Position numbers and translations under genes: made by a program | Assembly: GCF_026745355.1 (NCBI RefSeq) | Contig: NC_079205.1 | Coordinates: 48,350,527 to 48,414,526 of the forward strand | Direction of reading: 5' to 3' | From: Beta vulgaris subsp. vulgaris | Lineage: Eukaryota; Streptophyta; Magnoliopsida; Caryophyllales; Amaranthaceae | DNA length: 64,000 nt | The notes under the pieces: generated by a model | Database searches by the model: none | Told to the model about the DNA's origin: nothing | Seen by the model: only the letters and a program-made list of their open reading frames with translations | Shown here: in pieces, positions 35,748 through 47,939 of the stretch | How positions within the stretch are numbered: position 1 is the first letter of the stretch | Layout: every line of letters begins with the position of its first letter

Positions 35748-36023
35748 TGGTATCAGAGCCAGGTTAAAATTATATTATTTTTTTCCTCTGGCCCGCCGCT
35801 TGCCGCCCACCACCATGGATGCCGCCTCAGTCGCCGCCGTCGTTCTTCCGTTGCCTCGTCCTCCACGACGTTTCATCATTGCCTTTTTTCGACCACTACG
35901 CCGCCTGGGTCCTCCGTCGCTGGCTACTTCAGTAAGCAAGGTGTCTACCCTCTTCAACCCATTATTGTCCTTACTGGGTCTCTACTTCCTACCTTCCTAG
36001 CCACTAAGGAGTCGGGTGTAGTT

Positions 36024-39000
36024 TTGCATGCTCGTCTTGGTCATACCACTTCTAGTATCTTAGGATCTTTATGTTCAAATAAATCTATCACATGTACTTC
36101 TAAGTTTCATGATGATTGTGTTGGCTGTAAGTTAGGAAAAATACATCGTTTACCTTTTGATTCAGTTGAACATGTTTCTCCATATCCATTATATGAAATT
36201 CACAGTGATCTTTGGCAATCTCCTATTTTGTCAAATCAATCATATCGTTACTATGTTGTGTTTGTTGATGATTTCTCGAGATATTCATGAATTTATCCCT
36301 TACATCGAAAATCGGAAGTTCATTATGAATTTCTTGTGTTTCAAAAGATGGTTGAAAATCTCTTTAATTGCAAAATTAAGATTTTTCAAAGTGACGGGGG
36401 TCGGGAATTTGATAATTCTCCTCTTCCGCACCTTTTCGTGACCATGGCGTAATTTTTCAAAAATCTTGTTCCCATACTCAAGCTCAGAATGGTGTTACAG
36501 AACGCAAACATCGTCATATTATTGAAATGGCTCGTACTATGATAATTCATTCTGATTTTCCTGCTGAATTTTGGGTTGATGCATCATACATTGCCACCTA
36601 CACCATAAATCGGTTACCTAGTTCGGTTTTAGGGGGTGTTTCTCCTTTTGAAAAATTGTTTCATCATTCTCCTTCCTATCATTTTCTGAAAACGTTTGGT
36701 TGTGAATGCTTCCCTTTGTTCATGGATTCTAAAATAAACAAACTACAATCTAAGTCTAAACCTTGTGTTTTTATTGGATATGCATTGGATTATAAAGGTT
36801 ATCGTTGTTTTAGTCTTACTACCAACAAAGTCTTTGCTAGTTGTCATGTTCTTTTTCATGAACATAAGTTTCCTTATCGCACTCTTGTTGGGTTCTAAAT
36901 CCACGATGTCTTATACGTCGCCCCTGGTATTGAATTTTGATTGGAGTCCCACGAATGTAGCGTCTAGCGCGACCTTGTCTATTCCGGGTATGTCGAGTTC
37001 CCCTCCTCCCCAAGTCGTCCTCGTTCTCGTTTCCCCGATCTCTCACAAACGCCCGCAGGGCCGCTCCCCTCTCCCTCACATGGATCTGCTCGGCCCGCTG
37101 GCAGCTCCTCGGACCTTGATCTGCCAGCTAAGGTTGGGTCTCCTGCCTCGCCCACTGCTTGCCAAGCTCCCGTTAGGCCTTTCCCCTCCCCTCCTTCCTC
37201 GTCTGCCTAGCTCGCTGAGGACCCAGCTCCCGCTGGGCCTCCCCACTCACCCTCGTTAGCCTCTGTCTGGCCCACTGAGACTCTAGCGCGCGTTGGGTCC
37301 AGTGCTGGCCTCGTTCCAGCATCATCGACGCTTGCACAGACCAACTCTGGCCCGCATGTGGATGTTGGCCTCGTCCAGCGCGCACAAGGGCCCTCACTCA
37401 TTTTTGTTAGCACCGCCCCGTCTCCTTCTGTGTCTCCCTTTTCCCTGGTTTCTTTGTCTAGTCCAGTTGTCCTGAACCATCACTCAATGGTTACAAGGTT
37501 AAAAGACGGAGTGTCCAAGCCTAAAGTCTTACTGAATTTAAACACTAATGTTGTCGAGTCTGAACCTACTAATTTTAAACAAGCTTCTAAAGACTCACGT
37601 TGGCGTCAAGCTATGCTTGATGAATATAAGGCTTTAATTAATAATGATACACGGAAGTTGATACATCGCAACTATGACAAGAATTTACTTGGTTGTAAGT
37701 GGGGTTATCGGATTAAATACAATTCTTATGGTTCTGTGGAGCGGTTCAAAGCCTGGCTCGTCGTTTTTGGAAATCACCAGCAGACAGGTATTGATTACTT
37801 GGAAACCTTTAGTCCTGTTGTTAAGCGTAATACTGTTCGCTTAGTTCTTACTATTGTTGTTTCCCTTAAATGGTCTATTCGTTAACTAAATGTCAAAAAT
37901 GCTTTTCTTCATGGTTTTCTTCATGAAGAGGTTGCTATGCGTCAACCTCTGGGTTTTATTCATTCATCTAAACCTACTCATATTTGTCGTCTTCGTAAGT
38001 CCATTTAGGGTTTGAATACAAGCTCCTCGAGCTTGGTTCTCTCGTTTCAGTAATTTTCTCTTATCTATTGGTTTCAAGTGCAGCCATTGTCACACTTCAA
38101 TGTTCACTCTCAAAATTCATGGTCATCTCATCATTCTCTTATTATATGTTGATGACATTGTCCTTGCTGCCCTCGTTACAAAATTCATCTCTGTTCTATC
38201 TTCTCAGTTTGCTATGAAGGATTTAGGTGTTCAAAGCTATTTTCATTATTTCTTAGGTGTTCAGGTTGTGCATACTCTCTCTGGTTTATTTTTGCCTCAA
38301 AATAAATATGTCTCTGCTTTACTCCGTAAATTTCATCTTCATACTGTTAAAACCAGTTAGCACTCATGTTGCCTCTAGGGTTATTACATTATCTCTTCTT
38401 GATGGAGAACTTCTTGCTGATCCCATAGATTATCGTAGTATGGTTAGTGCATTGCAGTACTTAACTATGACTCGTCCAGATATTGCTTATGTTGTTAATA
38501 TGGTGTCTCAAGTTATGCATGTTCCTCGTGCTACTCACCTTTATGCTGTGAAAAGAATTTTTAGATATCTACAGGGCACTTTAGATTTTGGTCTTTTCTT
38601 ATATAGCTACAGTTCTCCTACTGTTATTATTGCCTACTCTGATGCAGATTGGGCGGGTTGTCCTGACACTTGTCATTCTACTACTGGTTATACTGTTTTC
38701 CTTAGGAAGAATCTTATTTCCTAGCGTTCAAAAAAGCAATGCACTGTCTCTAAATCCTCCACTGAAGCTGAATACAGGGCGGTTGCCTACATGGCTGCAG
38801 AAACTATTTTGCTCAAGCAACTTCTTGCTGACATTGGACATTTCCTTCGCCGTCCTGTGATCGTGTATTGTAATAATGTCTCTGCTACTTATCTCACTGC
38901 TAATCCCTATCATCATGATCGCAACAAACATATTGATGTCGATTATCATTTTGTTCGCGAAATGGTTACCAATGGAGGTCTTATTGTTAGACATGTTCCT

Positions 39001-39105
39001 ACTCAATCTCAGGTTGCTGATATTTTTACTAAGGGTCTATCTACTGATTTGTTTACTAAGCATTATCGTTCCAATCTATCCGTTGTTTCACCCCGTAAAG
39101 ATTGA
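36024..39105 (+). pseudogene. Copia pol pseudogene (integrase, RT, RNase H)
   Basis: Begins within integrase: the zinc finger LHARLGH ... CVGCKLGK, then IHSDLW and VDDFSRYS. A TGA follows where tryptophan is usual (36287-36289). Further blocks are NGVTERKHRH, WVDASYIATYTINRLPSS and GYRCFSLTT. After a low-complexity Pro/Ser linker, RT holds [24 protein letters not shown] and LLLYVDDIVLA near 38140. RNase H holds SSTEAEYRAV and DRNKHIDVDYHFV and ends at 39105. Several frameshifts and stops separate the blocks. It resembles RE1-type copia proteins. No gag or protease coding sequence is seen. Confidence 0.88.
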
Positions 39106-39110
39106 GGGGG

Positions 39111-39248
39111 TGTATTAGAGTACTATTGTATGTGAAAGGATAGTATGGACATTTACTAGTCGTAGGCCTATACATTGTAAACACTATATATATTAAATGC
39201 CAGGGTTAACCTAATCAGATTAACACAATTATTCTCCACACTTATACA
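39111..39248 (+). repeat. 3' LTR of second copia element
   Basis: Starts TGTATTAGAG after the polypurine tract and ends cttataca before the target duplication ttaac. Confidence 0.88.
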
Positions 39249-39253
39249 TTAAC

Positions 39254-40576
39254 AGATAAAAGTATGTTGTAACTTGTAAATATGAAGTCGACATTTTATT
39301 GATTGAAATTATAAAGGAAAATATCAAAAATATAAATTGCGTTTATCTTTTTGTAATAATTTCAGCTATGAATTATTGTGTATTTGATCTTAACTATGGT
39401 GGTATATCATGAAAATGATAAGTGGCTTTTAAGAAAAATATATTTTAGACGACATATACCTGAATTTTTTTTTTTAAAAAAAGACATATACCTGAATTAA
39501 TGCATGATAATATATCAAACTCTATAGCCCTAGGTAGAGGGATATGGAGGGGGTAAAAATTAAAATAAAGGAAAATACTGACAAAACGAAATAAATAGAA
39601 CATGCTAAAAATAAGTCGATGGGGACTTAAAATCAACTATATGAAAAGCTATATTTATAATTGAAATTATTTTAAATGACTTATACTTGTGATTATTATA
39701 GAAAGACTGTTCATAATTACATGTAAATGGACAACATATACCTTTCACTTTCTCGTATAAGTTCTATCACTTTTATTTTCAAACTTGTCAATATATAACT
39801 TTAACTACTTATATTTTTAAATATATATTCGCAAAAATTTCATAAAAATACTTTGAAGATATATTTTCGAACATTTTCAATTTTATTTTTGGTTGGTTTT
39901 AAATTAAAATAAAGTATGTCAATAATTCAAAAGTCAAACTACAATTAGTAATTAGTAATAACTAATAGTAAGTGCTAATAACAAAGGGAGGAATTACTTT
40001 TCAAATCAAACGTATACATTTGTGTCTAGGCCGACCTTTTTGAACAGTGCTTGGGGTCGTGAAGACATCAAGAAAAGGGATCTTACCCACATCTAGAAGG
40101 TTGGAGTAGTAGTCTCGTACTAGTCACTTCTATTGCCTTTCTCTCCCTTTTTGAGAGGATAGTACTAGTAGTAGTAGACCAGCCACTTAACTTGAACCTA
40201 TCATGTTTTTACTACACAATCGAATGTTTGATGTACCTGATATATTCGAAGTTATATTTTTCTCTTGTACTCATTTAGAGCTATTCTCAGATCGTTAATT
40301 TTGCTTATTTGGATCCTTTAATTGATTAACTATGAATTAAAAAATAATTTTGAATGTAACATTATCACGATATACCTAAGTCCTAATGTATGATAAAAAT
40401 AGGTACACTTTAACAATAAGGAAAAAGAGTAAGGATTGCGTCCAAAACTCAACTCTCACAATTTCTTAGACCGACATTTTCGGAGCGGGTGCTTGAAAGT
40501 AAGGGGGATGAAGAGATCCTTACTTTGAACACTCTACTTGGCAAGATTTGAATGACTTAGGTCCTCAAAGATCTAA
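39254..40576. other. AT-rich intergenic region
   Basis: No gene or element boundary recognised. Confidence 0.5.
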
Positions 40577-40584
40577 AGTAAGAG

Positions 40585-40948
40585 TAGACTTGGACATGGG
40601 GAGGGTCGGGCATGTTCAAGGGTTATATCGGTCGGGCCGTGGCGGGCCTGATTTTCAGATTTTGTTCACGGGCTGTCGGGCCGGGCTCGTGCCTCCTATC
40701 GACCTAGCCCATGTTATATGTCGTTTTTTTTTTTTGGATTCTTGGCTAGACTAAAAAACAAAAAGAAGAGGCGTTCGGCGCACGAGCCATATAGGCGGGC
40801 TCGTGACGGACCGGACCTGAAATAATTTTTTTGTCAGAGGCAGGCCCACGACCAACGTAGCAAACAATGGATCGGACCCAAAGCGGGCTCGGACGACAGG
40901 TCGGGCCCGAGCCAGCTCGCGTGCTAGCCCGACCCATGTCCACCTGTA
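40585..40948. mobile_element. hAT-like MITE, GC-rich
   Basis: Ends tagacttggacatggg and, read inward from the right, tacaggtggacatggg. The flanking octamers agtaagag (40577-40584) and agtgagag (40949-40956) differ at one base. The interior is rich in cgggcc/ggcccg palindromes, in sharp contrast with the AT-rich flanks. Non-coding. Confidence 0.7.
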
Positions 40949-41019
40949 AGTGAGAGTCTTGCAAGTACCCAAATACTACTTGATAAGTTTACACTTGTCA
41001 CTCAATAAAACTATAGTAC

Positions 41020-41163
41020 TTTTTAATTTTTAAGGTAAGATGAATAATCATTTCACCAGTGAGGAGAAATAATTTAGAGATTCCATTTTGTAAGGGGAAA
41101 GAATCGAACCCTTGTCATAAGAATATAAGGAGAGCCTACAATCAACTAGGTCAACCTTGACTC
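41020..41163 (-). mobile_element. tRNA-derived SINE
   Basis: On the minus strand, the box A-like ttgacctagttgattgtagg and the box B-like gggttcgattctttcc are followed by a body. The body ends with cttaccttaaaaatt and an A-rich tail. The 3' half (on + ggtaagatgaataatcattt, caccagtgagga) matches the SINE at 2572-2776, so they share a family. Confidence 0.65.
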
Positions 41164-41299
41164 TTATCGAACCATTGTACTTAGCTTAGTATATTTGTAT
41201 GCAATATTTGAGTTTATATTGTATATTTGTACCTAGAAAAAAGGAAAATGTACACAGTACTCTTAGCTTGGAGTTTAAATTCGTATTTAGTCATATATA

Positions 41300-41395
41300 T
41301 ATATATCCTCAAGGTTAGTAGCTTAAATCTATATTAGGAACACTTCGGGGATGAAGGGATTCCATTGTCTTTTCCCTTCCCACCTAAAATTTGGT
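41300..41395 (+). mobile_element. Degenerate SINE fragment
   Basis: cctcaaggttagtagcttaa ... aggaacacttcggggatgaa parallels the box B region and downstream body of the SINE at 2572-2776. The head is not identifiable. Confidence 0.35.
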
Positions 41396-42485
41396 ATATA
41401 AGCAGTTTATATCTCTATTATGTAAGTGAAGGGTCGAGGAAGATTGTGTCCCTCTTATAAAAAGTCTAATATATCCCTAATGAATTTAAATTGTCATACC
41501 TATTTATTTTTTGGTGAAAAATTGTCATATTTATTAAATAATCTTTTCTTATTCCACTTGTTATATTTATTGAACAAGTTAACAATGCAATTGAATTTGA
41601 AATTTCAGTAAAATATTAAATTAAGGAGAATGATTTCTTTTCCTTACATATGTGCAAAAAGCTCTGATAAAATTTAAAACTAACAATATAATTTGATTGA
41701 CACAATCAGAAGAAAAAATAAAAACTTGAATTTTATATTAATAATTATACTGATAATATTCTAAACCCTAAATGTTGATTATTATTTGGTAACCTCTAAT
41801 ATATAAATCAAACTTTTCCACTATATTAATATTCAGCAATTGAAACTACTGGTACACAAACTTTATTTGAGAACAAGTCTTCTTCTGCTTTGTATTTTCT
41901 TATATCAACATTATAATTCGAAAAATGATAAATAAATAACAAAAAAAAATTAATGAAACATTGATTTAAGATTAAAAATTAACAACAATTATAATTGTTT
42001 GATCCATTGTCCACTGATAAATAACTAATTGAGAAAAAAAAATAGTTAATATGACACACACGCATAACGTACAAAAAATGCTAATAATAAAATAATTTAG
42101 CACAAAATCCTAAATTACTTAGAAAATTAAGCGCATTACTAGACTGAGACTTTTAACAACAATGGGACACTTTCTTTGAATTATGATGATCAGTTTCACG
42201 ATCAAGATGTAAATGTTATCTTCTTTCCCGGAGGATGGAACATGGTGATCTATGATTCTATGTGATCAAGTTATGCCTAAGATGAGCTACAATCTTGATT
42301 TTGATGTGCATTAAATTTATCCCTCCATTTCTTTTCATTATTCCTATGTAAAATCTTTTTGTGAGAAAAATTTAATCAAAGGAGGAAAAATTGTTTTAAA
42401 ATGAAGGGAGTACTTTTTTATCTAAGGATGAAAGTCAATCCTTATTATCCAAAAATTTTAAGCTCATACTTGATAGTTGATCTTG
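41396..42485. other. AT-rich intergenic region
   Basis: No gene recognised. Confidence 0.5.
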
Positions 42486-42735
42486 TAAGAGACCGCCTAC
42501 TTTTAATTTAATATTAGACATGGCCCAAGCCTAATATTGAAAAGAAAACATGTCACTTTTTTTTAATATAGTGACTAGTTTAATCTATTGAGGGACCAGT
42601 TTATTATATTTTGTGACCAGTTTAATCTATTCAGTAATGACATTCTTTAACCCAATTAGGGACTAGATAGTTTAATCTATTTAGTAACTAGTCTAACCCG
42701 TTCGGTAAGAATACTGAATTAATTTTTGAAACTGT
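42486..42735. mobile_element. MITE with internal ~22-bp motif, copy B
   Basis: Begins taagagaccgcctactttta and contains five degenerate tgaccagtttaatctatt units. Same family as 35032 and 51990. The right end is approximate. Confidence 0.5.
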
Positions 42736-43454
42736 CTGCTATAATTCAAGAATCAAGAAAATAAAGGAAAGAGAAGAGAATGAATGATTAAGATAGTGTT
42801 GGGTTAGAGTGAAATAGAATGAGCTTGTTAGAAAATTTAAGTTTTGAATTTGTCTAATTTTATATCAAAATTAGACCGCCTATTCTAATAATTTGTGCAT
42901 ATATTTAAAACTCCGCTCTTAAGTAGTGAGACCCATTTATGAGTTCTCATATAATCATTTTGTTTTAAGTGAAATATGTTATTCAACTATATATCCTACT
43001 AAAAGTAATTTACAAACTTAAAACTCACTCCTAATCTCCCACTAAAATCGTGTGTAATAGTGAAATTTAAGGTTTTTACTTTCTAGTCTCTATCCTCTTT
43101 GTGACTTAAATTTTCCTTCATATATAAAATTATTTAGGAATGTCAAAGTTGCATGTAAAAAGGAGGTTGGATTGACATATCCTTATTGAATTCCAATAAG
43201 GATACCAAAGTAATTTTATAGGTTTGAATACCAAAGTAAATTTAGTTAGTACTAAATATAAACACGATATCGAAATAGTCATTGTAACACCAATATCAAA
43301 GTGACTCTTACTTGATACCTAAGTATGACTTTAGTATCAAAGATTCAAAATTACACTTGGTTTCAATTTGACTATGCTTTGGAACCAGCTTACAATTCAG
43401 GGAGGTACATCTATCTCATAAAATTACTAAAATATTCCTACCGGAGTCTAAATG

Positions 43455-43785
43455 TTGTGAAGTGGACTCTCTTCCCTTGTGATGGTTGCGGCCCAGGCCC
43501 GTATTTAACATGGTATCAGAGTCAGGCCCACAGAGGGTCCATTGATTTATTCTGGGCCAATTGAAAAAGGGACCTCACATGTGAGGGGGACTGTTGAAGT
43601 TATGATGTATAGCGCACACCACATGTGCGTGTCCCACATTGATTAAATAAAAAAGATGGGTTCACTTTATAATGCAAAGGGGTTACTCCCCTTATTGCCA
43701 TATGATTTTAAGGTGGAACCTCCTTTGTATTGTGAAGTGGACTCTCTCTCATTGTGATGGGTACGACCCATGCCCATATTTAACA
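43455..43785 (+). mobile_element. TRIM-like miniature LTR retrotransposon, 5' truncated
   Basis: The 3' LTR (43592-43785, 194 bp) starts tgttgaagttatgatg and ends cccatatttaaca. The last part of a 5' LTR (43455-43510) matches its final ~55 bases (gtgaagtggactct ... gtatttaaca). It is followed directly by the primer site tggtatcagagt (43511-43522). The internal region is only 81 bp and ends in gtgaggggga, a polypurine tract. LTRs this short around a non-coding core define TRIMs. The target duplication is not recoverable because the 5' end is lost. Confidence 0.7.
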
Positions 43786-43799
43786 CTAAAATGATCTCT

Positions 43800-44525
43800 A
43801 ATCTTGAAATGTCAAGAGTTTCTCATGAAAAGTAACCGCAAATAAACTCTAGCAATAAAAAAAGACTGAGGGGGTAATGATAATGGATAAGTGAGGATAT
43901 ACTACATAAAAGCGAATGTATAATTATATGTAGGAGAGCTAGGTTAGGTTCTTAGGTAATAGAAAAATGATTAGATAACTTTTCAAGACATTTTACTTTT
44001 TTCGTATCATTGACGTGAATTCGTGATGGAGATGATAGATGACATGTTTTTCTTTTTTTTTTGTCTACAAATTTACCTCTAATTATTAAGAAGCACGTAG
44101 GAGGATGAAAAATGGACGACTCTTGTCACTTGTGTAGTGTTCCATACTTCCATTAAAGGCCAAAAACGCACTAATTTAAAAGCAAAGTGACGTTGGACAT
44201 TGAAAAGAAACCTTTCCAAAAGTAAAAGGTGAAAGCAACAATCCCATGTTAAATTCAACAAATGAATACACACGGGCAAACCGAATAAATATAATGTATA
44301 TGTGATTTTATAAATATAAAATAAGCAGCTAGTAATCAAGTTGGGTTGGAGCGGATTTGTGTCGGAGTCGATAATAAATGGTCAAAAATTCCTAAATTCA
44401 AACCTAACCTATTTAATAAACAAGTTGAAAACACAACTCTGACCCCTATTTAATAAATGAGTTACACATATAACCCATTCAACTCATTTTATCATAATTA
44501 TTATTATAATAAATAATATTTAATT
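43800..44525. other. Spacer
   Basis: No gene recognised. Confidence 0.5.
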
Positions 44526-44534
44526 TTTTAAAAA

Positions 44535-45911
44535 GGAAAATTTCCTCATGTACCCCTGAGGTTTGACGTAATTCTCAAATTACCCCTCACATTTGAGAAA
44601 TTCCACAGATACCCCTGAACTTTGACTTTGTGCTCAAAATACCCTCACTATAGACGGAACCCTAACTAGAGTTGGCAATATCCAGTGGACCACCCGGTCA
44701 CCCGGTCCATCCGTCTTAATGGACGGGTGAAAAACCCGGTTTAAACGGATGGTTAACGGGTGACGGATTAACGGATGCGGGTGATGGATCGGATTCGGGT
44801 AGACAATTTTCATCCATCACCCGACCCGTTAATCCGACCCATCACCCGTTTATTAAAAAAAAACGTTTTTTAGGTCCAATCCTCAAGGCCCAACTAAATG
44901 TCCAAATCTAAAAGCCCAATGCCCAACCTAATTCTCCTAATTTCTGTATGTGAATTACTGTGGTTTTGAACTTAAGTTGAATTGTGGTTGTGGATCTATG
45001 GCTTTATCGGTTGAAACTTTATTTTTCTGAAATTTTATGGTTAGCATTATTTTGAGGTAATTTCACCCGATTATAACCCGATCCATCCGTTCACCCGAAA
45101 GTAAATGGATGGACGGATTCGGGTGGTGATTTTTCCGGGTGATGGATGGATCGGGTGGTGCGGATGGTAGCGGGTGATGGATGCGGGTGATGCTCCACCC
45201 GCCCCGAACCCGATCCATTTACATCTCTAACCCTAACGTCGTTAGGGTTTCTTTCTCTTTTTCCTCTCCATCTTCATCTTCTTCATCTTCTTCATCTCTT
45301 CTCCCACATTCCTCCATTAATGACACCTTAAACCTTCAATTTTCTCCCTCTCCTTCCACCTATATGCCTTTATCTCCCCTCCCATATTCATCTTCTTCAT
45401 CTCTCTTCATGTTCATGTCTCCCATCAATCCTTTTTCAACTCCTCTTCTCTATCTTCTTCATCTCTCTCTCCTAAACCGAAATTGGTGTGTAAAACCCAT
45501 TTCTAAACCCCAGAAATTCTCATGGCAGCTTCAACAATAAGAACAACAACAATAACCATCATTAATTTGGGAAAAATTCACAAGGAGAAAGAATTAACTT
45601 CAGCATCATAAAAAAATGGGGAAAATTCACAAGTTGAAGATGGAAAGGAGAGATAAAGGCAAATAGGTGGAAGGAGAGGGAGAAAATTGAAGGTTTAAGG
45701 TGTCATTAATGGAGGATTTTGGGAGAAGAGATGAAGAAGATGAAGATGGAGAGGGAAAAGAGAAAGAAACCCTAACGGCGTTAGGGTTCCGTCAATAGTA
45801 AGGGTATTTTGAGCACAAAGTCAAAGTTCAGGGGTATCTAGGGAATTTCCCAAATGTGAGGGGTAATTTGAGAATTACGTCAAACCTCAGGGGTACCTGA
45901 GGAAATTTCCC
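44535..45911. mobile_element. MULE-type MITE with long inverted repeats
   Basis: A 9-bp target duplication ttttaaaaa lies at 44526-44534 and 45912-45920, the Mutator signature, though the site is low-complexity. The inverted arms extend several hundred bases from ggaaaatttcctcatg / gggaaatttcctcagg, through acgtaattctcaaattaccc, into ccctaacg-c-gttagggttt and a cttcatcttc-rich tract. The left arm is split by a hAT MITE (44667-45229). There is no transposase. The 119-codon frame at 45181-45540 is low-complexity arm sequence. Confidence 0.85.
44667..45229. mobile_element. hAT-type MITE nested in the MULE
   Basis: An exact 8-bp duplication accctaac lies at 44659-44666 and 45230-45237. Ends tagagttggcaa and, read inward from the right, tagagatgtaaa. 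The interior repeats acccggt, gatggat and cgggtgatgg phrases with inverted symmetry. It inserted after the MULE, whose left arm is restored on removal. Confidence 0.9.
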
Positions 45912-46304
45912 TTTTAAAAAAACTAAATGAGCAAGTTCACTTGCATGTTTAGAGTTCTTTAGAATAATTATAACCTATTTAATAATATTTTACTCTTTTT
46001 TAGCAAAATTTTAGATTTACCAATATTTGTTTTTTTAAGAATTTTTCATATGTACTCCCTCTGTATTTTTTTTATCTTTCTTACTTTGATTTTGCACGTT
46101 TGCCAATGCACATATTCTATATTAAATATCTTTCATTACATATTAGTAAAAATTATAATAATTGAATATTAATAAAGTACTCATTGAGACGAATCAAACA
46201 AGATCCCACATGACTATACGTTTTGTGTATTATTTTTTATTTTGTTGAATAAATTAGTCTCTCTTTTTGAGATTTTTTTCAAACTATATGTTATGGGAAT
46301 TTTA

Positions 46305-46964
46305 GGGTTTGTTCTCCCCAACTTATTTTCAGTCAATTTAGTTCAGTTGCAATCAGTTCAGTTCAGTCAGTTAATTCTCTGGTAATAAAACAATGATAAT
46401 TATTATTATCACTACTATTACTATTACTATTATAAATATTAATATCATGATTGCAATTATTTTTATTATATTATTATTGTGGTGAAAGACCCCTTTAGTT
46501 TTTATAGGTTGTGATGAAATAAAAGTTAAACCCTAGTGGCAAAGAATGGCCCGGAATCCAAAAATTATAAGTATTTAATTTAGCTTTAGTATTGCAAGTA
46601 TGTAGTTTGTATTTTTTTAAGAAAAAAACTAAAAAATGTTAAAAATAATGTACACATCCTATTAAATTTGTAACATTATTTTTAAGCATTGGGTGATAAA
46701 GTATATTCTATATTTCGATATTCTAATTTTATTCGTCAAGTTATTAGTCTATCTGTTTATTACGGAATACTTTATCTATCTCACAATAATTTATTATTAT
46801 CTTAATTAATAAATTATTATTATTAATAACTCATCATTATGAATTTATTGTTAATTAAATAATATTATATTATATTATTATCACTACTAGTATTAGTTAT
46901 AATTTAGTTCAGTTCAGTTACAATCAGTTCAGTTCGGTTATTTTATGTCGAAGATAACATGCCC
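46305..46964. mobile_element. Tourist-like MITE (PIF/Harbinger), copy 2
   Basis: Target duplication TTA (46302-46304 and 46965-46967). The left end gggtttgttctccccaactt matches the right end of the copy at 30025-30222, and the right end (inward gggcatgttatcttcgacat) matches its left end. Subterminal ttcagttcag arrays are shared. At 660 bp it has about 450 bp of extra AT-rich interior. Confidence 0.8.
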
Positions 46965-46967
46965 TTA

Positions 46968-47621
46968 GCCTATGTTGTGGAGATCTCCTTCTCCCATATG
47001 GGAGACGTGAGTATGGATTTTTTTGAATTTAAGTATGAGAAATTTTTCACATTGCTTGAAGTTCGACACTCAACATAATTGTATTGGAATCTCGAATGCG
47101 GTCAAAAACATGGCGCGATCAAGAATGCTCTTGCCAAACTATATCAAAATGATAATAGACTTCCTCATCAATAACTGTTTGATTTAGCAAATACAAGGGG
47201 ATTCGTTGTATGCTAGATTTGGTTCATTGTAGTTTATCCGAAGACAAATTTGATTTAACCTTGTTTGATTGTATCTTTTTTTTTTAATACCTATTGTATA
47301 TGTCGTTTGGCATTTAATTAATAAAATTTCTCTTTAAAAAAAAGGTCCAAGCATATTATTTTTGGGTCGAAAAAATCAAACTAAACCTAATCCGTTTAAT
47401 TAAATGGTCAATCCTGTCAACCTATTTACTTAAAATGGGTTCAAAATTCCAACCCTAATCAGCTTATTTTGGATTAGGTTCAGGTCAAATTTTTGAATAG
47501 GATCACACTTTTGACAGCCCTATCTTTATGTGATTTGTTATAAATTTTTAAATTAATAACATTTTATTCTAGAAATTGTATTTTTAATTATTTATTTTAG
47601 TACTATTTTATTATTGAGAAC
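46968..47621. other. Spacer
   Basis: No gene recognised. Confidence 0.5.
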
Positions 47622-47664
47622 GTATTGTGTCGGACTCGTCCGACCATAATCTTTGGTCGGACGA

Positions 47665-47845
47665 CTTTCAGGTGGTTCCAATTTTTTTTCAGTTAGTCTT
47701 ATTTTTTTTTCAGGTAGTCTTCATTTTTTTTCAGGTAGTCTTCATTTTTTTTCAGGTAGTCCATTATTTCTTTCAGTTGGCCCATTATTTCTTTCAGTTG
47801 GTCCATTTTTTGTTTCAGTTGGTCCGTTATTTGTTTCAGTTGGTA
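47665..47845. repeat. Minisatellite, ~22 bp x 8
   Basis: Units like tttcagttggtccattattt follow one another. The long open frame across them (from 47627) encodes only a periodic Phe/Gln/Val chain and is a product of the repeat. Confidence 0.85.
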
Positions 47846-47857
47846 TACATATTACGA

Positions 47858-47939
47858 AACAAAGTCCAACTTAAAGAAAACAAAGTCCAACTGAAAGAAA
47901 ACAAAGTCCAACTGAAAGAAAACAAAGTCCAACTGAAAA
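47858..47939. repeat. Minisatellite, ~20 bp x 4, inverted to preceding array
   Basis: Units aaagtccaactgaaagaaaa are the reverse complement of the ttcagttggact core of the array at 47665-47845, only 12 bases away. Confidence 0.85.

Larger units (their letters stand above)
35608..39248 (+). mobile_element. Ty1/copia retrotransposon lacking gag/protease
   Basis: The target duplication ttaac lies at 35603-35607 and 39249-39253. LTRs are short: 140 bp (35608-35747) and 138 bp (39111-39248). They share ttagagtactattgtatgt and end ca. The 5' LTR lacks two bases of its TGTATTAG start. The primer-binding site tggtatcagagc directly follows the 5' LTR, and the polypurine tract attgaggggg precedes the 3' LTR. 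Between PBS and integrase there are only about 270 bases, so gag and protease are deleted. The LTRs are similar, suggesting a fairly recent insertion. Confidence 0.9.

Noticed and set aside
36765..37413. Long overlapping frames on both strands
   Set aside because: They fall in the Pro/Ser-rich, GC-rich linker between integrase and RT of the second copia element and are shadows of that compositional bias.
45181..45540. 119-codon Ser-rich open frame
   Set aside because: It spans the junction of a hAT MITE and the CTTCATC-rich arm of a MULE, so it is composite transposon sequence.
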